Origin: JAAFHZ01 sp964247085
Lineage (GTDB): Bacteria; Cyanobacteriota; Cyanobacteriia; Cyanobacteriales; Chamaesiphonaceae
Direction: 5' to 3'
Assembly: GCA_964247085.1 (NCBI GenBank)
Contig: CAXTSX010000010.1
Span: 1 to 64,000 of the forward strand
Length of the DNA: 64,000 bases
In this document: piece by piece, positions 43,238 to 51,884 of the stretch
Position numbering within the stretch: position 1 is the first letter of the stretch
Layout: each line of letters starts with the position of its first letter
Made by a program: the position numbers and the translations under genes
Notes under the pieces: model-generated
Told to the model about the DNA's origin: nothing
Databases searched by the model: none
Seen by the model: the letters and a program-made list of their open reading frames with translations, nothing else

Positions 43238-45157
43238 ATGAAGAAATTTTTTTACCTACTAGTACCGAGCAGTTTTCTTTTTTCTGCTGGCTGTGCCACT
43301 GCTGGTAACGCATTCGATGGCTCTTCTTTTCAAAACACAAGCCTAGATTACGAAGATACTCAAACTCAAATTCAAACCAAGATCAGTGCCTTACCGAGCA
43401 AGCCATCTGTCCAAGAGATAAGTTTGGATGATGCTCTTGGTTCGGTTGAGCAAAAAAGTCCAAATAATGAAATTGCTCTAGAGCAAAACAAGCAAGAAGT
43501 TTCGCCGGCTCCTGTGCCAGAAACTCCCACCGGGGTACAGGACGAAAAAATTGAGTTGCAGCCTCAGCCCTCTATTCTGCCTCCCCCTTCAACTGTAGAC
43601 CAAGACTCTAAAGTTGCGCCAGCGGCTCCGCCTTTAAATAGTCCTGTTCAGGCTCCTACAGTGGCGGCTGATTCTCGCTACTTGATTGCACCGCATGCTC
43701 TGCAACCTGGTCAAGTAAATACTTTTAGTACTCAGATTCCAATTAATGAAACAGGTACCAATCACTTATCTAATTATGACGTATTGCTTGGCGTGCGGCT
43801 AGGCAATAGTCGTGATACTACGCTTGGTTTTAATGGTACTAAGTTATTCTCGCCATACATCGAGGAAAGTGCCTCGAAGGATCGGGTCTATCGTACTGAG
43901 TACACTAATACCTATGTGCAAGCGCGGACAGTCCGTCAGCACCGGAATTTTTCTAGTGTGTTAGGTCCAGATCAAGCCACCGTGCGTGAAGATCAAGTAT
44001 TTGTTCCTTCGGTGGGTGTTGGTCGGGTACGGCAGGTGTTGGTGAGTAATGGTGAGCAGTCTGGTATTGGTCGAACTGTCCGGGGTTTAAATTACTCCTT
44101 TAGCGATCGGAATGCCTTGCTAAATACGGGCATCCAAGTGTTGACCGAAGTATTGCCTAATGCGGAGCCGTCCTTGAGTGCTGGTAAGCCGGATAAACAA
44201 TTTACTATTAATAGTAATTTGATGCTGGCTGCCAATAATCTGCGGCTGCCACCAGATAGCCTGACAGCCTACAGCGCTGGTTGGGGTTATGCTCTAAACA
44301 CCAGTGATTTGAAAGCCGCTTCTCCACCGGCTAACTATAATTCTTTCTGGGTGGGTTTGTCCCCCATGATTGAGCGTGCTGCGACGGGTTCGGATGCGAA
44401 TGCGAGTGTGAAAACTTTCAAGCTGCGGGAAACCACTGACTACTATCCGCATGTGAGTTTTACTGGTAACACGACCACTGTTGATTCAGTGTTTCGTTAC
44501 TATACGGGCGCCATCTTTAACACTGGTCTGACTCCCTTGGATGTCCCTAATAAAAATATTAAATCTAAGGCTTATGGTGGCTTAGACTTTAGTACTGCTA
44601 GTAATAGTGGATTTAGCTATGATGCCAGTCTGATCGGCTTTACTGATTCTGATATTGATAATTACAGCCGGGCTTCAGCTAACCTTAGTCAAAGAATTAA
44701 TCTGGGTGGTAACTCGGCCTTGGTGGTAGGAGCTGGTGCTAACTATGCGTTTGATGGCACTAGTATTATTGACAACCAAGTTTTCAAGCCAGGTAGTAGT
44801 TATATTAAAACTAGTGCTGCTCTGAACTTTGGTAATATTACCTTCGGCACAGCGTATTTTATTCCTAATAGTTTCCCGGATTCGATTAAAAGCTTGCTTT
44901 CAACTAGTGTGGCTTGGCGAGTGCAAGATAACCTGGCTGTGTCAGCCTACTATACTCCTGTTAACGAAAACCAATCCCGATCGCCTTATGGCGCTAATGC
45001 TTCCTTTAGAATCGGTGCAGATGCCAACAGTCCCAGTTTGATTGTGGACTGGAAAAATGTGGAAAATAGTGTGGGGTCTAAGGCTGCTACTGATAATGTG
45101 TTTGGGGTGTTTCTCCGCTTTGGTGACTCGTTTACTCCACCTAAAGTTACTCCGTAG
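43238..45157 (+). CDS. Large lipoprotein of unknown function with beta-rich C-terminal part
   Basis: The N-terminus MKKFFYLLVPSSFLFSAGC is a lipoprotein signal with a SAGC lipobox (Cys at residue 19), so it should be lipid-anchored, probably in the outer membrane. Residues 20-145 are a low-complexity Gln/Pro/Glu/Ser linker. The remaining 490 residues are rich in Gly, Asn, Ser and alternating strands (GLDFSTASNSGFSYDASLIG, NLSQRINLGGNSALVVGAG) and end in VFGVFLRFGDSF, like outer-membrane beta barrels. A lipoprotein-anchored barrel of this size is uncommon. It neighbours the phosphate cluster, but no Pho site was found. Confidence 0.72.
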   Translation: MKKFFYLLVPSSFLFSAGCATAGNAFDGSSFQNTSLDYEDTQTQIQTKISALPSKPSVQEISLDDALGSVEQKSPNNEIALEQNKQEVSPAPVPETPTGVQDEKIELQPQPSILPPPSTVDQDSKVAPAAPPLNSPVQAPTVAADSRYLIAPHALQPGQVNTFSTQIPINETGTNHLSNYDVLLGVRLGNSRDTTLGFNGTKLFSPYIEESASKDRVYRTEYTNTYVQARTVRQHRNFSSVLGPDQATVREDQVFVPSVGVGRVRQVLVSNGEQSGIGRTVRGLNYSFSDRNALLNTGIQVLTEVLPNAEPSLSAGKPDKQFTINSNLMLAANNLRLPPDSLTAYSAGWGYALNTSDLKAASPPANYNSFWVGLSPMIERAATGSDANASVKTFKLRETTDYYPHVSFTGNTTTVDSVFRYYTGAIFNTGLTPLDVPNKNIKSKAYGGLDFSTASNSGFSYDASLIGFTDSDIDNYSRASANLSQRINLGGNSALVVGAGANYAFDGTSIIDNQVFKPGSSYIKTSAALNFGNITFGTAYFIPNSFPDSIKSLLSTSVAWRVQDNLAVSAYYTPVNENQSRSPYGANASFRIGADANSPSLIVDWKNVENSVGSKAATDNVFGVFLRFGDSFTPPKVTP

Positions 45158-45169
45158 GTTTAACTTGGG

Positions 45170-45189
45170 CGGCTGCTTTTAAGCAGCCG
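45170..45189. terminator. Bidirectional terminator between two convergent genes
   Basis: Stem CGGCTGC / GCAGCCG with a TTTTAA loop, followed by TTT on the plus strand. It lies 13 bases beyond both gene stops. Confidence 0.6.
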
Positions 45190-45202
45190 TTTCCCCTGGT
45201 GC

Positions 45203-47068
45203 TTATTCTTTGGTCTTTTTCACTGCTGCTAATTGGGTTTGATAAATATGTACCTGATCAATGAGACCGGGAATTCCGGGAATATTGGAGTTGTAGTTAT
45301 TGAATCCTTGGCCGATCGACTGATCTAAAACACTAGATGCAAAGCCCTGATAATACACTGGGACTGGTCTATTGGTATGGCTGCCCCAGCCATACTTACC
45401 AGTTTCCTTGATTGTTTTTCCTTGGTCGTCTGGACGAGCCACTGGTTCGGAACCCCAATAATGTCCAGCCTCTTTGCTCTCGTCAATATCGGTTAATTTT
45501 TGGGCGCCCTGATTAATTAGCCGGGCTGGGAAATCTGGATTGAGGGTCAGGTGGTGATCGTGATCGGCGGTGACAATTAGCTGATTGCGTTGCCAGCCGC
45601 CATGTTGTTCAATCCAACTAATCACTTGGCCGACCGATCGATCAAAGTCCAAAACAGCTCCAATCAAATTGTCCATATTGTTGTCGTGGGCTGCCCAATC
45701 CACATCACCCCCTTCAATCATCAACCAAAACCCCCGTGGGTTTTTGTTTAAGACAGTCAACGCGGCGGTGGTTAGATCGCTGAGGGTGGGATTTTCATCA
45801 CGCTCTTGACGAATAAATTGTTCTGACGTTTGCCCGGTGGTTAATGGTCGATCGATATCTGGTTGTAGTCCTTGAGTGCTGTGGACTTTCTGCATGTCTA
45901 GGCCGGTGGTGCTGTAATCGCCGTTGGCGGAGCTGACCGGTAGGTTACCATTTTGGCCTCTTGCGCCATAGACTCCCAGTAAGCGCTGGCCGCGATCGGG
46001 TTGAATTTTAGCGGCGGCGGCTAATAATTTACTGGTGGCTTGGGGGCCTCTTTCCAGAAAAGTATAGCCATAGATATTGTCATTGGGTTTCGCCTTTAGG
46101 GTTTGATACGTCTGGTCGCTGATATAGGTGAAATCTGGTTCGACACCCGCTGACAAAGGAGTCTTGATGTTGGCGAGGGGATGACCGCCGCCCAGTAAGA
46201 CGGTGGGCTGATAAGTGCGCAGTTCTTGCTGCAAAATATTATCGAGGGGTGAGGCTTTTGGTGAATTGACATCATATTTGGTGCGGCGATTGACGTTGGC
46301 GGCGGCAGCTCCGGGGGTGGCGTGATCGATCGGTACTGATGTTACCAAACCCGTGGACTTACCCTGGTCAGTCGCGGTTTTGAGGATGGTTTCTAGTGCT
46401 TTTTCCTGGATATCTACTCCGATCGCGTTGTTGTAGCTTTTGACTCCAGTGTAGAGAGTGGTCGCCGTGTTGGCGGAATCGGGATAGCTATGTTTGATGT
46501 ATTCTTTATCGCTACCGGGAGTCCAAGGATTGACGCCACCTCTTTGGGGGTCGTAGCCTACCAAGTTGCCAGCAGCATTAGTTGAACTTGCTGCACCGTT
46601 GGGCTTGGTGCCGGGGTTGAAACTAGGATTAAAGCGAAAATTTGGCCTCACTGGACTTTTGTTTGTTTCGGGTTGGGAATCATCTAACGCACTAAGATCG
46701 TTGCTATATAAGCCATCAGCTCCCAATACTGTTGTTCCGTAAGTGGTAGCTAAGGCATAGCCCTTCAGCTTTTGCATATTCAGGCCAAAGCCTTTTTCTT
46801 TGGTGTAAAAGTCTGACAGAGTGCGGCCTTTTTTACCATTTTTGATGAGACTGGCGATCGCTGCGGCTCTAGTGATTTCCCAACCCATGCCATCTCCAAT
46901 CATGATGATGGTGTTGCTGGGCAGGCTAGATGTCTTGTTCATCCAGGAGAGTGGTTGGCCGCAGCCCGTGATAATTAGGAGCGATACGAAGAATATGATG
47001 GCCAATCGATAGCTAGATTTAATCGATCGAAGTATATCTTGGGATCGTCTTGGGAGCTGTTTAATCAT
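45203..47068 (-). CDS. phoA: Alkaline phosphatase, PhoA family, lipoprotein-type
   Basis: PhoA-type phosphatases release phosphate from organic monoesters outside the cytosol. The metal and nucleophile motifs are in order: IIMIGDGMGWEI (zinc/magnesium Asp), PDSANTATTLYTGVK (phosphorylated Ser), MIEGGDVDWAAHDNN, VTADHDHHLT and GWGSHTNRPVPV (zinc-binding Asp and His). The N-terminus ends in IITGC, a lipobox, so it is probably lipid-anchored. The ATG at 47068 is chosen because a terminator at 47101-47122 lies in the alternative upstream start. The product is about 620 residues. It is next to the PhoB/PhoR/PhoU genes, so phosphate control is expected. Confidence 0.92.
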   Translation of the reverse strand: MIKQLPRRSQDILRSIKSSYRLAIIFFVSLLIITGCGQPLSWMNKTSSLPSNTIIMIGDGMGWEITRAAAIASLIKNGKKGRTLSDFYTKEKGFGLNMQKLKGYALATTYGTTVLGADGLYSNDLSALDDSQPETNKSPVRPNFRFNPSFNPGTKPNGAASSTNAAGNLVGYDPQRGGVNPWTPGSDKEYIKHSYPDSANTATTLYTGVKSYNNAIGVDIQEKALETILKTATDQGKSTGLVTSVPIDHATPGAAAANVNRRTKYDVNSPKASPLDNILQQELRTYQPTVLLGGGHPLANIKTPLSAGVEPDFTYISDQTYQTLKAKPNDNIYGYTFLERGPQATSKLLAAAAKIQPDRGQRLLGVYGARGQNGNLPVSSANGDYSTTGLDMQKVHSTQGLQPDIDRPLTTGQTSEQFIRQERDENPTLSDLTTAALTVLNKNPRGFWLMIEGGDVDWAAHDNNMDNLIGAVLDFDRSVGQVISWIEQHGGWQRNQLIVTADHDHHLTLNPDFPARLINQGAQKLTDIDESKEAGHYWGSEPVARPDDQGKTIKETGKYGWGSHTNRPVPVYYQGFASSVLDQSIGQGFNNYNSNIPGIPGLIDQVHIYQTQLAAVKKTKE

Positions 47069-47100
47069 TGCTTGGTTATTTGTGTGTCCGAATACTTTAT

Positions 47101-47122
47101 AAAAAAACACTACTCAGTAGTG
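47101..47122 (-). terminator. Rho-independent terminator of the CRP/FNR gene
   Basis: On the minus strand: stem CACTAC-TGA-GTAGTG followed by seven T residues. It lies about 50 bases past the CRP-type gene stop and before the phoA ATG. Confidence 0.7.
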
Positions 47123-47172
47123 CTCTGAATAGTGCTGACAGCCAAAATCTAATATCTAAATATTTCTAGAGC

Positions 47173-47847
47173 CTAATTCACCATTGCTATGGGTGATTTT
47201 ACTGGGTGAAGCACTTTGTGTGGCGGTGCTGCAACCACCATATGACGATTATGATCAAACTTGATTTTGCCGCTTTCTTGTAACTTCCCTAATACCCGAG
47301 TGACCGTTACTCTGGTAGTACCGACTGTACTGGCTAACTGTTGGTGGGTTAAGCGGGCGGTTAGGCGCATCCCGTCTGCGACTGGTTCTCCAATCTCTTT
47401 GCCTAGCAGTAGCAAGAAGCGATAAAGACGTTCTTGGATATGCCGACCGCCTAAGATTGATTGGATCGCTTCCGATTGCTGGAGACGTTGATCGATTCCC
47501 CGCAAAATCAAACGATTTAAGTCGAAATATTGATCAATTTCGGCGGCTGTAAAGCGGAGCAGGCTGACGTTAGTGAGGGCTGTCGCAATGTAAGGCTCAA
47601 CAGAGGTGAGCGGTAATCCAAATGGCATGGTCGAAGAGGCTAGAGCCAGCAAGATGCTATCACCTTCATCGTCGAGGGTAGAGATCCGCACAATGCCTTG
47701 CTGCACTAACAATATATCTTTTTGAAAGAGAGGAATTTCTTTGCCTTTTTGATAATTCAAAAAATTTTTATGCTGATAAAGTTCTTCTAACTGGCGATCA
47801 GCATAAGGGAACCGGAAAACTTCTGGACGGGGAAGATTTAAAAGCAT
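47173..47847 (-). CDS. CRP/FNR-family transcriptional regulator
   Basis: A 224-residue protein with an N-terminal cyclic-nucleotide-binding-type beta roll (ILLVQQGIVRISTLDDEGDS, PFGLPLTS) and a C-terminal winged helix. The recognition helix RLTHQQLASTVGTTRVTVTR is close to that of NtcA (HQAIAEAIGSTRVTVTR), so a related GTA-N8-TAC-like target is plausible. The beta roll lacks the clear RxA ligand arginine of cAMP receptors. The start lies 56 bases from a three-repeat Pho box, so it may be induced by phosphate starvation and relay the response to other genes. Not NtcA itself. Confidence 0.88.
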   Translation of the reverse strand: MLLNLPRPEVFRFPYADRQLEELYQHKNFLNYQKGKEIPLFQKDILLVQQGIVRISTLDDEGDSILLALASSTMPFGLPLTSVEPYIATALTNVSLLRFTAAEIDQYFDLNRLILRGIDQRLQQSEAIQSILGGRHIQERLYRFLLLLGKEIGEPVADGMRLTARLTHQQLASTVGTTRVTVTRVLGKLQESGKIKFDHNRHMVVAAPPHKVLHPVKSPIAMVN

Positions 47848-47902
47848 AGCAAAGGCCTGCTGGCTAGCAATACCACCACCATATAGGTCTAAACCGAAGA
47901 AA

Positions 47903-47932
47903 AGGTAATCTTTAGGTTAGGGTTTGGTTAAG
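47903..47932 (-). promoter_or_regulatory. Pho box: three 8-bp direct repeats spaced by 3 bp
   Basis: On the minus strand the repeats read CTTAACCA-AAC-CCTAACCT-AAA-GATTACCT. The cyanobacterial SphR-binding Pho box is a set of CTTAACCT-like 8-bp repeats with 3-bp spacers, which this matches. It lies 56 bases from the CRP-type start (minus strand) and 95 from the phoB-like start (plus strand), so it could serve either or both. Confidence 0.7.
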
Positions 47933-48026
47933 AGGTATACAGAGATGTGTTAAATCGTGGTACAAGCAAGCATGGGGCATCATTCCCCAGTTTGTATTCA
48001 ATAATATTTGCTGTTTCGGTAGCTTT

Positions 48027-48776
48027 ATGACGAGGATCAGTTCTAATTTTCAGCAAATCTCTATTGCTAAAAAATGTGTTTTGGTGGTGGAAGACGAAAC
48101 TGCAATTCGTGATTCAGTCAGTCAGTTTTTGATTAGTGAAGGCTACAATGTGCTGACGGCTAGTAATGGTCGGGAAGCGATCGACATTATTGGTCAAATG
48201 ATCACTGATCGTGAGGCCGATAAGATATCGATCGATCTGATTATTTTAGATGTAATGCTGCCCGGCATTAATGGTTTAGACCTATGCCAATTCATTCGTA
48301 AACAGGGTAGCATCGTACCCATTTTGATGCTGAGTGCGCGGGGTAGTGAGGCCGATCGGGTGGCGGGTTTGGAGATCGGTGCTGATGATTATTTAGTGAA
48401 ACCCTTTGGTTTGTCGGAATTGCGGGCACGCTGTCGGGCTTTGTTTCGCCGCTCCGGTGCGATCGAGACTGATCTGGAGGAGACGATCGAACATGGCAAT
48501 ATTATTCTTTATCCCCAGCAATATCGGGTATTGATAAACGACAAAGAAATCAACCTATCGCGGAAAGAATTTGCTCTGTTGATTTTGTTTATGCAGAATC
48601 CCCGCCGGGTATTCTCCAGAGATCTTTTAATTGAAAGAGTGTGGGGCGCAGATTTTATGGGAGATACCAAAACAGTAGATGTACATATTCGCTGGCTCCG
48701 TTCCAAGATCGAAGACGATCCCAGTCGTCCGCAGTATTTAATGACAGTCCGAGGCTTTGGCTATCGGTTTGGCTGA
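48027..48776 (+). CDS. phoB: PhoB/SphR-like OmpR-family response regulator
   Basis: Receiver domain residues: acidic pair in VLVVEDETA, phospho-acceptor Asp75 in LIILDVMLPG, Thr/Ser in LMLSARGSE, Lys in DDYLVKPFG. The C-terminal winged helix (INLSRKEFALLILFM, GDTKTVDVHIRWLR, then VRGFGYRFG) is OmpR/PhoB type. At 249 residues it is full length. It binds Pho boxes after phosphorylation by the PhoR-like kinase. Context (PhoU, PhoR-like kinase, alkaline phosphatase and Pho box) supports the phosphate assignment; the order differs from the usual phoB-phoR operon, the kinase being separate on the other strand. Confidence 0.9.
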   Translation: MTRISSNFQQISIAKKCVLVVEDETAIRDSVSQFLISEGYNVLTASNGREAIDIIGQMITDREADKISIDLIILDVMLPGINGLDLCQFIRKQGSIVPILMLSARGSEADRVAGLEIGADDYLVKPFGLSELRARCRALFRRSGAIETDLEETIEHGNIILYPQQYRVLINDKEINLSRKEFALLILFMQNPRRVFSRDLLIERVWGADFMGDTKTVDVHIRWLRSKIEDDPSRPQYLMTVRGFGYRFG

Positions 48777-48786
48777 GAGAAAAAAA

Positions 48787-48807
48787 TGCCCTCAATTATT
48801 GAGGGCA
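48787..48807. terminator. Bidirectional Rho-independent terminator
   Basis: Stem TGCCCTCA / TGAGGGCA with a 5-base loop, flanked by AAAAAA upstream and AAAAAA downstream, so T runs follow in both directions. It separates the convergent phoB and porin genes. Confidence 0.85.
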
Positions 48808-48836
48808 AAAAATAGTATCCAGAATGTGAGCGAATC

Positions 48837-50390
48837 CTAGAATTTAAATGTGGTACGAATGGTACCTACATACTCAGTACCCTTAGTGGCCGTATCAGGA
48901 TTGGTAATTAGCAATAGACCGGGTGTAATGTCAACGGTGTCGTTAAGTTTAACCTTGTAGATTGCTTCTAGGTGCAGAGGATTCGCTGTATCAACCCGAG
49001 CGGCTACTGTACCACCAGTTACTTTTGGTGGAGATCCAACAGTGAAACCAAGAGTGTTGCCTTTAGCACCAAAGTCAGGGAAAGCAGCTGAAACAGCGTA
49101 GTTGAACAGGTTGGCTGTGTCTGTACCACCTTCTGCTCTGGCGTTAGCTAAGCCAGCCCAGCCAGAAAGTACAAAACCAGGGGACAGTTTGGCACTAGCC
49201 ATAGCGCTGTAGTGGTTCGCACTAGTTGGCACCCCGTTAAAAGGATTATTGGCAAAAGCGGTACCAGTGCTACCAGCAACCCCTGTGCCCCCTAAACTAT
49301 AGGAGCGAGCATAGGCCAAACCCAGGTCGATGCCGGGGCTAGCTTCAAAGCGCAGTTGACCGATGATGGAATTGTTGCTCCCAAATACACCGGTGCTAGG
49401 ATTGGCGGCTGGTGCTGTTGGTGTAGCTGGCGCTGGAGTTGCTCCGGCAGGGACAGCGTAGCCAACTGAAGCCGTAATTTTGTCAGCCAGTTTGTAGTCT
49501 GCAGTAACCGCTGCACCATCACCACTGAGTCGATAGATGGGGTTGAAGCGACCAAAACGTGAAATAGAACCAGTTCCAGCTGGGGCTAGCAGCGGGTTGA
49601 AGGTGTACATGTTTTCGTTGTACTCACTGCCAACCGTTTCTAAAATGATGTTGCCTTTGTCACCCAGCGGCAGTTTGTACTGCAGCAAGGAAATAAAGCC
49701 AGCGTTTTCTTCGTTACCATCAAAACCCAAACGAGTGGTATTGGTGCCGGTAGTTGCTGCTCCACTGAAAGGAGTGGTGTTGCGGGCTTGAATCCGGGCA
49801 CGTAGGCGATCTTTGCCGGTAAAGCTGGTATCGAAGTTTAACCGGACGCGATCGGAGAAGATCGTACCACTGGGGTTAGCACCAGGAGAACCACCGTAAC
49901 CACTTAATGCGAAAATTACTTCACCAACTAACTTGGTGTTGGGAGAGAAAACGTTTGCTTCTTTGTTTTGGGCTAGTTTTGTTTCAACTTTTTCCACTCG
50001 ATCGCCCAGACCAATCATTTCTTGGCGGTAGTTAGCAACCAATTCTTTTAACAGCTCCATATCTTCTTGGGAGGCCGCGCCAGGAGACTGGGCTAACTTA
50101 GCTTCTAAAGAATTTAGACAAACTTCCACGTTTTTGGAGAAAGCTGAACGCGAGACAGGCTCTTGACTGGTGCTAACACCACATTGGTAGCGGTTGTTGA
50201 TCCGTTGCAATGCTTGAAAATTGCGATCGGATGGATTAACCATTTCGCCAGCTGGCTGGGTTTCGCTGTTACCAGTGATCGGCGCTTGTAGTTCGGGAGC
50301 AGGAGCATCCTTAGCCATCGCTGGACTGCTAGCTGCCATCAGAGCCAGACTGAGGATCAAGCTAGAAAGTTTAATATTTGTACTTGTCAT
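48837..50390 (-). CDS. OprB/SomA-type outer-membrane porin with SLH-like N-terminus
   Basis: The signal peptide (LSSLILSLALMAASSPAMA) is followed by an SLH-like segment (FQALQRINNRYQCGV, FSKNVEVCLNSLEAK), a coiled coil (ELVANYRQEMIGLGDRVEKV), then a C-terminal carbohydrate-selective porin-type barrel ending in IRTTFKF with terminal Phe. Such porins bind pyruvylated peptidoglycan through the SLH domain and pass small or inorganic solutes. Two cysteines flank the SLH region. An ATG at 50390 is annotated because it gives a clean signal peptide; ATG 50402 and GTG 50411 are alternatives. It lies downstream of the PhoR-like kinase. Confidence 0.88.
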   Translation of the reverse strand: MTSTNIKLSSLILSLALMAASSPAMAKDAPAPELQAPITGNSETQPAGEMVNPSDRNFQALQRINNRYQCGVSTSQEPVSRSAFSKNVEVCLNSLEAKLAQSPGAASQEDMELLKELVANYRQEMIGLGDRVEKVETKLAQNKEANVFSPNTKLVGEVIFALSGYGGSPGANPSGTIFSDRVRLNFDTSFTGKDRLRARIQARNTTPFSGAATTGTNTTRLGFDGNEENAGFISLLQYKLPLGDKGNIILETVGSEYNENMYTFNPLLAPAGTGSISRFGRFNPIYRLSGDGAAVTADYKLADKITASVGYAVPAGATPAPATPTAPAANPSTGVFGSNNSIIGQLRFEASPGIDLGLAYARSYSLGGTGVAGSTGTAFANNPFNGVPTSANHYSAMASAKLSPGFVLSGWAGLANARAEGGTDTANLFNYAVSAAFPDFGAKGNTLGFTVGSPPKVTGGTVAARVDTANPLHLEAIYKVKLNDTVDITPGLLLITNPDTATKGTEYVGTIRTTFKF

Positions 50391-50468
50391 TGGGGAAAAC
50401 ATGCTTCTCACACCCGTGTATTTTGCTACAGTTTAAAGAATACTATGGAAAATAGCATGATCTATGTA

Positions 50469-50504
50469 TCTAAGCATACATAATACTCAGTATTTATGCT
50501 TAGA
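50469..50504. repeat. 36-bp near-perfect inverted repeat upstream of the porin gene
   Basis: Arms TCTAAGCATA and TATGCTTAGA (10 bp) enclose AATAC-TCA-GTATT, extending the pairing to 15 bp with a 3-base bulge. It sits about 65-100 bases upstream of the porin start and about 50 beyond the kinase stop. No T-tract follows on the minus strand, so a regulatory site or RNA hairpin is likelier than a terminator. Confidence 0.6.
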
Positions 50505-50552
50505 GAATTCTACCCCACAATGCTTCAACTATTCAAAATATAATTGTACTAA

Positions 50553-51839
50553 TCAGTGAATTGGTAACTGAATTTGGAGCCAGCCGCCGCCAGTTTTGGG
50601 ATGATTTTGAGCTGTAATGTTGCCGCCATGGGCAAGGATGATTTGCTTGACGATCGATAGTCCTAAACCGCTGCCGGTGGTGATTGTATTGGCGGGGTTC
50701 CGCTGGTAACGGGAAGGATCGCTGCGAAACAGTCGATCGAACACCTGATCTAAATCCTTCGGATTAAAGCCATTACCAGCGTCAATAATATCAACCTCTA
50801 TTATTTCTGCCTTGCTACGGGTAATGACTCGAATTTTGCTATCTTCTGGGCTGTAGCGGATGGCGTTATCAAAAATATTGATTAAAACCTGGGTGAGACT
50901 AACCGGATCTGCTAACAAGGTAAAGTTGGTGTCACCCGTTTGCTGGCAAGAAATGTTTTTTTGATTAGACAACGGTTCTAAAATATTCCAGGCATCTTCA
51001 ACTAATTGATCGAGCTGAATAGGTTGTTTTTTAATCTGTTGCTGATAAGTTTCTTGGAGCTGACTTAACTCTAAAAAGCCCTGCACTAATTTGGTGAGTC
51101 GATCGATCTCTGGAATCATTCGATCAGTCCATTGCTGGAGTGATGGTTCCACCTTGTTTTGAATGGTTTCAGTCATTAGGCGCAGCGAGGTTAGGGGTGT
51201 GCGTAACTCGTGTGCTAAGTCTGTCGTCCAGCGTTCTTGGGCTTTATTGATGGCGACTAATGGCTGGCGATTTTCTAGGAAAACTCCCACGGCTTTTTGG
51301 TGCAACGGCACGGTCGAAGCTTTAATGGTGGTTGCTAAGCCATCTGCTGATTTGTCGCTGTAGTTAGGATATAACTGCCATTCCAATGCGCTACCAACTT
51401 GGGTCTGGCGGGTTTGACTAATTAGCTGATCTAACTCAAAAGAACGGACTACGGCGAGTAATACTGGTGGTCTATCTGGCGACCAATTGGTGAGGTGAAG
51501 TAGTTGTTGTGCTTGGGTGTTGCACCAAAAAATTTGATTATTAGCATCAAGTTGCATATAGCCGATCGGAGCTGCTCGACAGAGAGCTTGCCAGCTTTTT
51601 AACTCTTCTTCTGTTTCCTGGAGTTGATTATTGATGCGTACGGCACTCCTTCTTAGTTGGGATAGGACTGGCCGAGAACTAGCCGATCGAGAATCAATTG
51701 ATAGAGCATGATCCTCTGTCTTTTGATTAATCAGATTCAAGATAGTTCGTAGTTGGGCAGTATTTTTAAACTGAAACCAAATAAAGCTAGCTAAACCACC
51801 AATAACCAACCCCACCAGCGAATAGAGCAGATAAAACAT
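50553..51839 (-). CDS. phoR: PhoR/SphS-like sensor histidine kinase
   Basis: A 428-residue kinase with one N-terminal transmembrane helix (LLYSLVGLVIGGLASFIWF), a PAS-type segment (APIGYMQLDANNQIFWCN), the phospho-acceptor His in DLAHELRTPLTSLRL, an N-box region, and the ATP-binding G boxes VDIIDAGNGF and GSGLGLSIVKQI. This single-helix, PAS-bearing form matches PhoR/SphS, which senses phosphate through PhoU and the Pst transporter rather than by a periplasmic domain. phoU lies 45 bases upstream on the same strand, supporting a phosphate role. Confidence 0.9.
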   Translation of the reverse strand: MFYLLYSLVGLVIGGLASFIWFQFKNTAQLRTILNLINQKTEDHALSIDSRSASSRPVLSQLRRSAVRINNQLQETEEELKSWQALCRAAPIGYMQLDANNQIFWCNTQAQQLLHLTNWSPDRPPVLLAVVRSFELDQLISQTRQTQVGSALEWQLYPNYSDKSADGLATTIKASTVPLHQKAVGVFLENRQPLVAINKAQERWTTDLAHELRTPLTSLRLMTETIQNKVEPSLQQWTDRMIPEIDRLTKLVQGFLELSQLQETYQQQIKKQPIQLDQLVEDAWNILEPLSNQKNISCQQTGDTNFTLLADPVSLTQVLINIFDNAIRYSPEDSKIRVITRSKAEIIEVDIIDAGNGFNPKDLDQVFDRLFRSDPSRYQRNPANTITTGSGLGLSIVKQIILAHGGNITAQNHPKTGGGWLQIQLPIH

Positions 51840-51884
51840 TGGCTGTCCCCCTGAAAGATTGTCGAGCTTGTTTGAGACTTTGAT

